Source: an uncultured Jeotgalicoccus sp. (GTDB lineage Bacteria; Bacillota; Bacilli; Staphylococcales; Salinicoccaceae). From it: 10,109 nucleotides of DNA. The notes under the pieces are model-generated. The model was given only the letters and a program-made list of their open reading frames with translations, did no database searches and was not told the DNA's origin. Below, piece by piece: positions 1-5,034 of the stretch. The stretch covers positions 1 through 10,109 of the forward strand of contig CANRKV010000044.1 in assembly GCA_947631305.1 (NCBI GenBank), written 5' to 3'. The translations under genes were made by a program, and so were the position numbers. Positions within the stretch are counted from its first letter, which is position 1. The number at the start of each line of letters is the position of its first letter.

Positions 1-452
1 GTCGCTTTTTTATTGCAGTATTGGCAAACTGTCTTCAGTTCATCGATAGCATCAGCAAGTTCCAGTAAGATCCGGCTGCCTTCGAACAGTTCATTTCTAA
101 AGTCAGTTTTCAAACCGAAAGCAATTACAGGAATACCGAGGAGGTCCGGAATATCACTCAGGTTATGAATATCTTTTTTCGATAAAAACTGTGCTTCGTC
201 GACAAGAACAGCATATACTTTTTCTTTGTCGTGTTCCTGTTTTACTTTGTCAAAAATATCATCTGTTATGTATTCAGCGTCGAGTTCAAGTCCGACTCTG
301 GATTTAATTTTTTTATGCCCGCTTCTTGAATCAATGGGTGTCGTATAAGCCAGGCAGCGTTTTCCCTGGGTAGTGTATTGATGGTGTGTCGTGATAATCT
401 GGTTGCTCTTGTTACTTTGCATTGTACCGTAGCGGTAATAGAGTTTTGCCAT
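1..452 (-). CDS. tdk: Thymidine kinase (type II), 3' end cut off by window edge
   Basis: Phosphorylates thymidine (and deoxyuridine) with ATP in the cytosolic pyrimidine salvage pathway. The first 150 codons are present; family members are near 190-200 residues, so about 40-50 C-terminal residues lie outside. Visible are an N-terminal MAKLYYRYG strand, a P-loop-like GTMQSNKS (residues 9-16), the Walker-B-like VDEAQF with catalytic Glu86, the FGLKTDF segment (112-118) and the first zinc-ribbon pair C143-x-x-C146. The N-terminus resembles the E. coli/lactobacillus form rather than the longer S. aureus/B. subtilis form as I remember it. The oddity is Asn14 where most P-loops have Gly before Lys-Ser. 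The ATG at 452 has a weak GGGGA ribosome site about 6 bases upstream. The gene is divergent from the regulator at 575. Identity is confident. Confidence 0.93.
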   Translation of the reverse strand, partial: MAKLYYRYGTMQSNKSNQIITTHHQYTTQGKRCLAYTTPIDSRSGHKKIKSRVGLELDAEYITDDIFDKVKQEHDKEKVYAVLVDEAQFLSKKDIHNLSDIPDLLGIPVIAFGLKTDFRNELFEGSRILLELADAIDELKTVCQYCNKKA

Positions 453-484
453 AAGTATCCCCAATCTTCTCGTAATCAGCATCA

Positions 485-490
485 ATTTTA
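485..490 (-). promoter_or_regulatory. Possible extended -10 for tdk
   Basis: Reading the minus strand, TGT followed by TAAAAT forms an extended -10 element (TGn-TAAAAT) about 33 bases before the tdk start codon. No good -35 is visible, which is tolerable for an extended -10 promoter. Tentative. Confidence 0.35.
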
Positions 491-527
491 ACATGGATTT
501 TACATTTATATATTATTAATTTGCTCA

Positions 528-536
528 TGATATAAT
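528..536 (+). promoter_or_regulatory. Extended -10 promoter of the FNR-like regulator gene
   Basis: TGATATAAT is a perfect extended -10 (TGn-TATAAT), predicting a transcription start near 543 and a leader of about 30 bases. No convincing -35 lies 16-18 bases upstream. No FNR-type inverted repeat is visible here, so autoregulation is not apparent from sequence. Confidence 0.6.
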
Positions 537-574
537 TCGTGTAAGCAGATTAATCACTTTGGAGGTGATGTAAC

Positions 575-1219
575 ATGGAATTACAGGGACATGAACGGTG
601 CGTCAGCAGAGTTCCGATTTTCAGCCACCTTGAAATGGATGAACTTGAAGAAGTGTTTCAGAGAATTAATCATCAGAACATGAAGAAAGGCGAATATCTT
701 TTTATGGCGGGTGACCGGTCCTCCTCTCTGTTTGTAATACATAAAGGCAAGGTGAGGATTTACCGTTTAAATGACAATGGCGAGGAACAGTTAATCAGAG
801 TGCTGACTCACAGTGACTTTACGGGAGAACTTTCACTGTTCAGTGCCGATGAAGAGAGTAAGTCCTATGCAGAGGTTCTGGAAGATGCAGAAGTATGCGG
901 CATTAACCGTGAGGATATATACGGACTGATGCAGAAATATCCCGATATCAGTATTAAAATCATTGAGAGCTTTGCAGAAAGACTGAATGATTCAGAATCA
1001 CTGACGACTAATATTTCATTGTTAAACAGCAGAGAAAAATTAATCGAGTACATTCGTACACATACAGAGAACGATAAACTCATACTGAACATGACTAAAA
1101 AGAATCTCGCTTCATACTTAAGCATGCAGCCGGAGACGTTGACAAGAACGTTTAAGAAGCTGGAAAATGAAGGTGTCATTAAGAAAATTAATAATAAGAC
1201 ATACGATATTTTAAAGTGA
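575..1219 (+). CDS. FNR-like (FLP-type) Crp/Fnr family transcription regulator
   Basis: DNA-binding regulator of 214 residues. An N-terminal cyclic-nucleotide-binding-type beta-roll (about residues 15-125) is followed by a long dimerisation helix (about 125-150) and a winged helix-turn-helix (about 172-205). The recognition helix contains E-T-L-T-R (187-191), similar to the E-x-x-S-R of FNR that reads TTGAT half-sites. It lacks the N-terminal cysteine cluster that holds the FNR iron-sulfur centre, and the cAMP phosphate-binding Arg-Ser is replaced (K96-S97). The only cysteines are C9 and C108, placed much like C5 and C102 of Lactobacillus casei FLP, where they form a redox-active disulfide. 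The start has a near-perfect GGAGGTGAT ribosome site at 561-569. Its likely targets are the two genes downstream, both preceded by FNR-type boxes. The family is certain; the FLP subtype is inference. Confidence 0.9.
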   Translation: MELQGHERCVSRVPIFSHLEMDELEEVFQRINHQNMKKGEYLFMAGDRSSSLFVIHKGKVRIYRLNDNGEEQLIRVLTHSDFTGELSLFSADEESKSYAEVLEDAEVCGINREDIYGLMQKYPDISIKIIESFAERLNDSESLTTNISLLNSREKLIEYIRTHTENDKLILNMTKKNLASYLSMQPETLTRTFKKLENEGVIKKINNKTYDILK

Positions 1220-1232
1220 ATCAATAGTGCTG

Positions 1233-1261
1233 AAAAGTTCCCGAAAACGGGAACTTTTTTT
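1233..1261 (+). terminator. Rho-independent terminator after the regulator gene
   Basis: A perfect 11-bp stem pairs 1233-1243 with 1248-1258 around an AAAA loop, with a run of seven T ending at 1261. It separates the regulator transcript from the ATPase promoter just downstream. Confidence 0.92.
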
Positions 1262-1267
1262 GTATTC

Positions 1268-1281
1268 TTGACCCCGGTCAA
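1268..1281 (+). promoter_or_regulatory. FNR/FLP-type operator 1 (TTGAC-N4-GTCAA)
   Basis: TTGACCCCGGTCAA is a 6-2-6 inverted repeat that matches the FNR-type consensus TTGAT-N4-ATCAA with the allowed T/C and A/G changes. Its centre (1274.5) is 29.5 bases before the first base of the TAACAT hexamer at 1304. This puts it at about -41.5, the class II activator position. It is the probable target of the regulator encoded immediately upstream. Confidence 0.75.
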
Positions 1282-1303
1282 TTTCTATATGGACAAAAGC
1301 CTG

Positions 1304-1309
1304 TAACAT
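1304..1309 (+). promoter_or_regulatory. -10 element of the P-type ATPase promoter
   Basis: TAACAT sits where a class II FNR-type promoter needs its -10. There is no sigma-A -35 at the right distance because the operator occupies that place, so an activator is presumably required. The predicted transcription start is near 1316. Confidence 0.55.
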
Positions 1310-1349
1310 TATAAATGAAAATACATCGGAAAATATTTTTGAAAGAAGG

Positions 1350-1357
1350 AAGGAGAT
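1350..1357 (+). promoter_or_regulatory. Ribosome binding site deciding the ATPase start
   Basis: AAGGAGAT lies 5 bases before the ATG at 1363. The longer in-frame ATG at 1315 has no such site, and the predicted transcript begins on top of it. Confidence 0.8.
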
Positions 1358-1362
1358 TTACG

Positions 1363-3216
1363 ATGATCAGGTTTATATTTAAACAGGAAAATAAAATCAC
1401 TCTTATTGCATTTATTTTAATCGCAGCCGGTCTTATATTAAGATTCTTGAATTACACTGATGCAGGGAACGCTGCATTAATCGGGGCAACAATTATCGCT
1501 ATGCTGCCAATTGGTATTAAGGCATATCAGGCGATACGGATGAAGTTGTTCAGCATTGAACTGCTTGTAACTATCGCCGTTATCGGAGCGTTATTTATCG
1601 GTGAATATGTTGAGTCATCAATCGTTACATTTTTATTCCTGTTCGGAAGTTACTTAGAAGCGAGAACGCTTGAAAGAACCCGTTCGTCAATTAAAGAACT
1701 GACAGAGATGGCGCCGCAGGAAGCTAATTTAATACTAGCTGACGGCAGCAGGGAAGTCATCGATGTGGATGATGTAGAAATCGGCAACAGAATAGCGATA
1801 CTTCCGGGTGGAATGATTCCGGTAGATGGTAAAGTATTGAGCGGTGAAGCAGAAGTCAATGAAGCTGCTGTCAGCGGAGAATCCATTCCAGTATCAAAAA
1901 TGAACGGCGATCAGGTTTTGAGCGGTACGATTCTGGACTCTGGATATTTGGAAATAGAAGCGGAAAAAGTAGGAGACGATACGACGTTTTCTAAAATTAT
2001 AGAATTGGTTGAAGAAGCTCAGGATAGTAAATCAAATGCAGAACGGTTTCTCGACAGATTTGCACAGTACTATACTCCGGGAGTTTTAGTATTGTCGGTA
2101 ATCGTCTGGTTAATTACGAGAGATATTCACCTCGCAATTACATTCCTTGTTATCGCATGTCCGGGAGCGCTGGTTATCGGTGCACCGGTCTCAAACGTGG
2201 CGGGTATTGGAAATGGTGCGAAAAACGGCTCGCTTATTAAAGGCGGAGAAGTTATTGAAAAACTGTCTAAAGTCGATACATTGGTTTTTGATAAAACCGG
2301 TACATTGACGAAAGGCCGTCCGGAAGTGACAGACTTTAAAGTGTTTGAAGGAGACGCAATTGAACTCGCAGGTTTAATAGGTAAACTTGAAACTGCATCG
2401 GAACATCACCTTGGGAGAGCTGTAGTCGAGTATGCAGAAGAAATTGCAGATCTTTCAGCTTATACAATGCAACAGGCATCCGGTGTTAAAGGACGAGGTA
2501 TTGAAGGCGATATAAATAATCGTTCAATCGTTGCGGGAAATAGAAAAATGTTAGTGGAAAACGGTATTGATATACCGGACAATATTGAAGCTTATGCACT
2601 TGAGCGGGAAAAGAAGGGAAATACAACGGTATTTGCAGCGGTAGATTCGAAGATTACAGTGGTAATATCTATTGCTGATAAGATCCGGGACGACGCAAAA
2701 GAAGCTCTGGAAACGATGCGTAATAACGGCATTAAACACATCGTTATGCTGACAGGTGATAACCGTCATACAGCAGCGGCAGTTGCAGCCGAACTCGGTA
2801 TTGATGAAGTCCATGCAGAACTGCTGCCGGAGGATAAAGTATCGCACGTAAAACGTCTTAAAGAGGCAGGCAGAATAATCTCTATGGCAGGAGACGGCAT
2901 TAACGATGCGCCGGCTATTGCAACCGCAGACGTCGGACTCGCGATGGGTAAAGGCGGTACAGATATTTCGATGGAAACAGCCGACGTAGTACTGATGGCT
3001 GATAAACTCTCGCAGTATGCGCATGCATTATCGTTATCAAAAGGAACGATGCGTAACATGAAACAGAACATCATAATTGCACTCGTTACAGTAGCGTTAC
3101 TGCTTGTTGGTGTATTGCTCGGCGGAGTAAACCTTGCGATTGGAATGTTTGCCCATGAAGCGAGTGTGCTGATTGTTATACTCAACGCGATGAGATTAAT
3201 GAAATTTAAACCGTAA
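1363..3216 (+). CDS. P1B-type heavy-metal ATPase with CPG transport motif
   Basis: ATP-driven metal transporter in the cytoplasmic membrane, 617 residues from the ATG at 1363. Helices: two near the N-terminus, two around residues 50-100, two flanking the CPG motif, and two near the C-terminus, eight in all. No N-terminal metal-binding domain is fused. Catalytic landmarks are S171-G-E-S (actuator), D310-K-T-G-T (phosphorylated aspartate), T464-G-D-N and G-D511-G-I-N-D. In the metal-path helix, C266-P267-G268 replaces the usual CPC, SPC, TPC or CPH. The P1B nucleotide-pocket SEHP is SEHH (H348-H349). The last helix has H598-E-A-S, recalling the HEGx signature of P1B-4 exporters (PfeT, FrvA, CoaT type). 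Metal and direction cannot be fixed from sequence; efflux of Zn(II), Fe(II) or a similar ion is the likeliest inference. It lies behind an FNR-type box and before an HMA chaperone gene without an intervening terminator. Confidence 0.92.
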   Translation: MIRFIFKQENKITLIAFILIAAGLILRFLNYTDAGNAALIGATIIAMLPIGIKAYQAIRMKLFSIELLVTIAVIGALFIGEYVESSIVTFLFLFGSYLEARTLERTRSSIKELTEMAPQEANLILADGSREVIDVDDVEIGNRIAILPGGMIPVDGKVLSGEAEVNEAAVSGESIPVSKMNGDQVLSGTILDSGYLEIEAEKVGDDTTFSKIIELVEEAQDSKSNAERFLDRFAQYYTPGVLVLSVIVWLITRDIHLAITFLVIACPGALVIGAPVSNVAGIGNGAKNGSLIKGGEVIEKLSKVDTLVFDKTGTLTKGRPEVTDFKVFEGDAIELAGLIGKLETASEHHLGRAVVEYAEEIADLSAYTMQQASGVKGRGIEGDINNRSIVAGNRKMLVENGIDIPDNIEAYALEREKKGNTTVFAAVDSKITVVISIADKIRDDAKEALETMRNNGIKHIVMLTGDNRHTAAAVAAELGIDEVHAELLPEDKVSHVKRLKEAGRIISMAGDGINDAPAIATADVGLAMGKGGTDISMETADVVLMADKLSQYAHALSLSKGTMRNMKQNIIIALVTVALLLVGVLLGGVNLAIGMFAHEASVLIVILNAMRLMKFKP

Positions 3217-3219
3217 AAA

Positions 3220-3233
3220 TTGATACAGGTCAA
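3220..3233 (+). promoter_or_regulatory. FNR/FLP-type operator 2 (TTGAT-N4-GTCAA)
   Basis: TTGATACAGGTCAA matches the FNR-type consensus, with A/T-rich flanks extending the symmetry to AAAATTGAT..GTCAATTTT. Its centre (3226.5) is 29.5 bases before the TATAGT hexamer at 3256, the same spacing as operator 1. The right half GTCAATTT is identical in both sites. Confidence 0.78.
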
Positions 3234-3255
3234 TTTTTAATCGGAGAATAACCAA

Positions 3256-3261
3256 TATAGT
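3256..3261 (+). promoter_or_regulatory. -10 element of the HMA protein promoter
   Basis: TATAGT (5 of 6 consensus) lies at the class II distance from operator 2, predicting a start near 3268 and a leader of about 39 bases. The HMA gene can thus be transcribed on its own as well as by read-through from the ATPase gene. Confidence 0.6.
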
Positions 3262-3306
3262 AAAGATAGAAGATAAAAGGAAATAAAAAAACGGGAGGAA
3301 TATATT

Positions 3307-3528
3307 ATGAATAAAGTAACAATGCAACTTGAAACATTGAGCTGTCCGACATGTATTAAGAAAATAGAAGGTGCACTGACGAAAACAGACGGTGTTGAAT
3401 CAGCTAAGCTGTTATTTAATGCGAGCAAGGCGAAAGCGGAGTACGACCCGGAGAAGGTAACATCAGCAGAACTTAAAAGTGTCGTTGAGAACTTGGGCTA
3501 TGAAGTACTGAAAGTAAAAGAAGCATAA
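3307..3528 (+). CDS. Small heavy-metal-associated (HMA) domain protein, metallochaperone-like
   Basis: A single HMA ferredoxin-like domain of 73 residues, cytosolic, with no signal peptide. The metal-binding loop is L-S-C13-P-T-C16, differing from the classical G-M-x-C-x-x-C of CopZ by lacking the Gly-Met and by having Pro between the cysteines. Helices and strands follow the usual beta-alpha-beta-beta-alpha-beta order, with the typical D-G-V-E-S-A and V-E-N-L-G-Y-E-V segments. It probably delivers or buffers metal for the ATPase encoded upstream, which has no metal-binding domain of its own; it acts as the detached N-terminal domain. A GGGAGGA ribosome site precedes the ATG by about 8 bases. 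It has its own FNR-type promoter and ends in a strong terminator. The metal is unknown, so it should not be called CopZ without evidence. Confidence 0.87.
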   Translation: MNKVTMQLETLSCPTCIKKIEGALTKTDGVESAKLLFNASKAKAEYDPEKVTSAELKSVVENLGYEVLKVKEA

Positions 3529-3537
3529 TTATAAAGG

Positions 3538-3567
3538 AAGCCGGAGTTCATTTGAACCCCGGCTTTT
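3538..3567 (+). terminator. Rho-independent terminator after the HMA gene
   Basis: AAGCCGG (3538-3544) pairs with CCGGCTT (3559-3565), then an A/C mismatch, then GTTC with GAAC around a short ATTT loop. A T-rich tail follows. It closes the ATPase-HMA unit. Confidence 0.88.
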
Positions 3568-3621
3568 ATTTATAAATAAATATGGTATCTTTGAATTAAT
3601 ACAGTGATATGGGGGATTATA

Positions 3622-3972
3622 ATGACAACATCATTACCAAATTGTCCGAGCTGCAATTCGGAATATACTTATGAGGACGGGCCTTTGTTAATTTGTCCGA
3701 TGTGTGCGCATGAATGGACGCGTGAGTCAGCTGAAGAAGAAGCGCTGGCAGCACTTGTTAAAGATTCGAACGGCAATGTCTTAAATGACGGAGATACCGT
3801 GACGGTAATTAAGGACTTAAAAATTAAAGGTTCATCCAATGTAATTAAGCAGGGAACGAAAGTTAAAGGCATCCGACTTGTTGATCCGGAAGACGGTCAC
3901 GACATTGATTGTAAAATACCCGGTATCGGCCAGATGAGCCTGAAATCGGAATTTGTAAAGAAAATAGAGTAA
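3622..3972 (+). CDS. phnA: PhnA/YjdM-family zinc-ribbon protein
   Basis: A small cytosolic protein of 116 residues, close to the 111 residues of E. coli PhnA (YjdM). The N-terminal zinc ribbon has C8-x-x-C11 and C25-x-x-C28 and the family start 'LPNCPSCNSEYTYEDG'. The C-terminal beta domain carries V-K-D-S-N-G-N, K-G-S-S and the closing K-S-E-F-V-K-K. Despite its name, the family is not required for phosphonate use, and its role is unclear. An upstream in-frame GTG at 3604 is rejected because the ATG at 3622 has a GGGGGAT ribosome site at 3611-3617 and matches the family N-terminus. It is a separate unit between two terminators. No clear promoter was found in the about 50 bases before it. Identity is confident; the function is not. 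Confidence 0.92.
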   Translation: MTTSLPNCPSCNSEYTYEDGPLLICPMCAHEWTRESAEEEALAALVKDSNGNVLNDGDTVTVIKDLKIKGSSNVIKQGTKVKGIRLVDPEDGHDIDCKIPGIGQMSLKSEFVKKIE

Positions 3973-3984
3973 GTTTAAAAATTA

Positions 3985-4035
3985 AAAATACGATCCGGGA
4001 CCTTTGAATGAGGAAGACCGGACCGTATTATTTTT
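3985..4035. terminator. Bidirectional terminator between phnA and fhuD
   Basis: AATACGATCCGG (3987-3998) pairs with CCGGACCGTATT (4018-4029) with one A/C mismatch. A T-run follows on the plus strand (4031-4035), and a T-rich tail is read on the minus strand through 3986-3973. It serves both converging genes. The T-run overlaps the fhuD stop codon. Confidence 0.82.
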
Positions 4036-4939
4036 ATTCCATTAAACCTTTGCCGTATATTTCAAGCAGGTATTCCAATGTAGTCGGGTCACTGTAGCTG
4101 GTTGCGGCAGTATCGATTTCAATGACGTTGCCATTTTGCACAGCCGGGATTGACTGCCATACTTCACTTTCAGTAAATGACATGTCTGTTTCCTCTCCGC
4201 GGCTTAAAACGATGTAATCACCTGCGTATTCCGCTAATACTTCCTGTGAAATTTCGTAATATCCATCTGCCGATACAGCTTCCTGTACATTTGCAGGCAT
4301 ATTTAAAGCCATTGCCTGATACAGGATTTCAGTTCCTCTCCCCCATGCCTCACCGAACAGATAGAATCCTTTACCGTCCGTTTCAATCACAGTAACTGTC
4401 GTATCTTCTCCGTGTTTTTCTTTAATCTGACTGCCGATGTCTGCAGCGCGTTTTTCAAAGTCTTCTGCCCATTCGCGGGTTTCATCTTCTTTACCAACAA
4501 GTTTTCCTATTTCAATCTGCTGTTCAATATAATTTAATTTGCCCCATGTATAAGTGACGGTGGGTGCAATTTTCTCAAGCTCTTTCAGGTTTTCCATGTT
4601 GGCCCCTGCAATAATTAAATCAGGATCTTGGGCTAAAATACTTTCAGGCTCCGATTCTGTCACTTGTGCGGCATCTGTCAGGTCTTCTTCAAACAGCGGG
4701 TTTGCTTTAGACCATTGATCGACACCCGCCATTTCAATATCGAGTGCATGAAGGTTTGGAGCATAAGCTAAAGCAACAATGTTTTCTGGATTTTCAGGAA
4801 CTTCTACAGGGCCGAATTCAGATTCATATGTAACAGTATCTTCTTTCGGAGACGCTTCGCCGGCAGATTCTTCTGAACTGCATGCACCAAGGACTGCTGA
4901 CATTGCCAGCGCAATCGTAAAACTTAAAATTTTCTTCAT
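4034..4939 (-). CDS. fhuD: FhuD-like iron(III)-siderophore-binding lipoprotein
   Basis: Extracellular substrate-binding lipoprotein of the adjacent ABC importer, 301 residues. The signal peptide ends in a lipobox L-G-A-C20, so the mature protein is anchored by Cys20. A Ser/Glu-rich linker (21-35) precedes a cluster-A8/TroA-like fold with two lobes joined by a long helix (about residues 137-175). The segments W132-x-K-L-N-Y-I-E-Q-Q, F195-G-E-A-W199-G-R201-G and Y238-A-G-D-Y-I-V closely resemble S. aureus FhuD2, whose Trp and Arg at this place bind hydroxamate siderophores. Where FhuD2 has Tyr-Trp-Tyr near the C-terminus, this protein has T280-S-Y, so one aromatic ligand contact appears lost. 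AAAGGAG precedes the ATG by 7 bases. It has its own Fur box and -10, separated by a hairpin from the permease genes. Hydroxamate specificity is inference. Confidence 0.88.
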   Translation of the reverse strand: MKKILSFTIALAMSAVLGACSSEESAGEASPKEDTVTYESEFGPVEVPENPENIVALAYAPNLHALDIEMAGVDQWSKANPLFEEDLTDAAQVTESEPESILAQDPDLIIAGANMENLKELEKIAPTVTYTWGKLNYIEQQIEIGKLVGKEDETREWAEDFEKRAADIGSQIKEKHGEDTTVTVIETDGKGFYLFGEAWGRGTEILYQAMALNMPANVQEAVSADGYYEISQEVLAEYAGDYIVLSRGEETDMSFTESEVWQSIPAVQNGNVIEIDTAATSYSDPTTLEYLLEIYGKGLME

Positions 4940-4961
4940 AATATTTCTCCTTTGCCAGCTA

Positions 4962-4980
4962 ATTGAGATGCATTCTCAAT
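4962..4980 (-). promoter_or_regulatory. Fur box in front of fhuD
   Basis: ATTGAGATGCATTCTCAAT is a perfect 7-5-7 inverted repeat. On the minus strand it contains TGAGAATGCATCTCA, about 10 of 14 matches to the 7-1-7 Fur consensus. It covers roughly +2 to +20 of the predicted fhuD transcript, a repressing position under iron sufficiency. Confidence 0.8.
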
Positions 4981-4988
4981 GACTGTTT

Positions 4989-4994
4989 ATTATA
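4989..4994 (-). promoter_or_regulatory. -10 element of the fhuD promoter
   Basis: TATAAT on the minus strand is a perfect hexamer directly upstream of the Fur box. The -35 region falls inside the hairpin at 4996-5020 and has no recognisable TTGACA. Confidence 0.5.
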
Positions 4995-4995
4995 T

Positions 4996-5020
4996 AATCC
5001 AGCTATTTTATAGCTGGATT
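4996..5020 (-). terminator. Intergenic hairpin after the second permease gene, possible weak terminator
   Basis: AATCCAGCTA (4996-5005) and TAGCTGGATT (5011-5020) form a perfect 10-bp stem with a 5-base loop. On the minus strand it is followed by TATATAATAAA rather than a clean T-run. Partial termination or 3'-end stabilisation of the permease transcript is more likely than full termination. It may set the ratio of binding protein to permease. Confidence 0.6.
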
Positions 5021-5034
5021 AGAAATGCTGTAAG

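Noticed and set aside
1268..1291. TTGACC at 1268 as an ordinary -35 for the ATPase promoter
   Set aside because: No acceptable -10 lies 16-18 bases downstream (TATATG is only 12 bases away). The inverted-repeat operator reading fits better and recurs at 3220.
1315..1362. Longer start of the P-type ATPase at ATG 1315
   Set aside because: No ribosome site precedes it, the predicted transcription start (about 1316) falls on it, and the ATG at 1363 has a strong AAGGAGAT.
2551..3233. Long minus-strand open frames opposite the ATPase gene
   Set aside because: They lie antisense to a clearly coding gene, overlap each other, have no ribosome sites and encode no recognisable protein.
3529..3606. Riboswitch or small RNA between the HMA and phnA genes
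   Set aside because: The only structure is the terminator hairpin; the rest is short A/T-rich sequence without further pairing.
3604..3621. GTG start for phnA at 3604
   Set aside because: It would add six residues not seen in the family and would include the ribosome site GGGGGAT inside the coding region.
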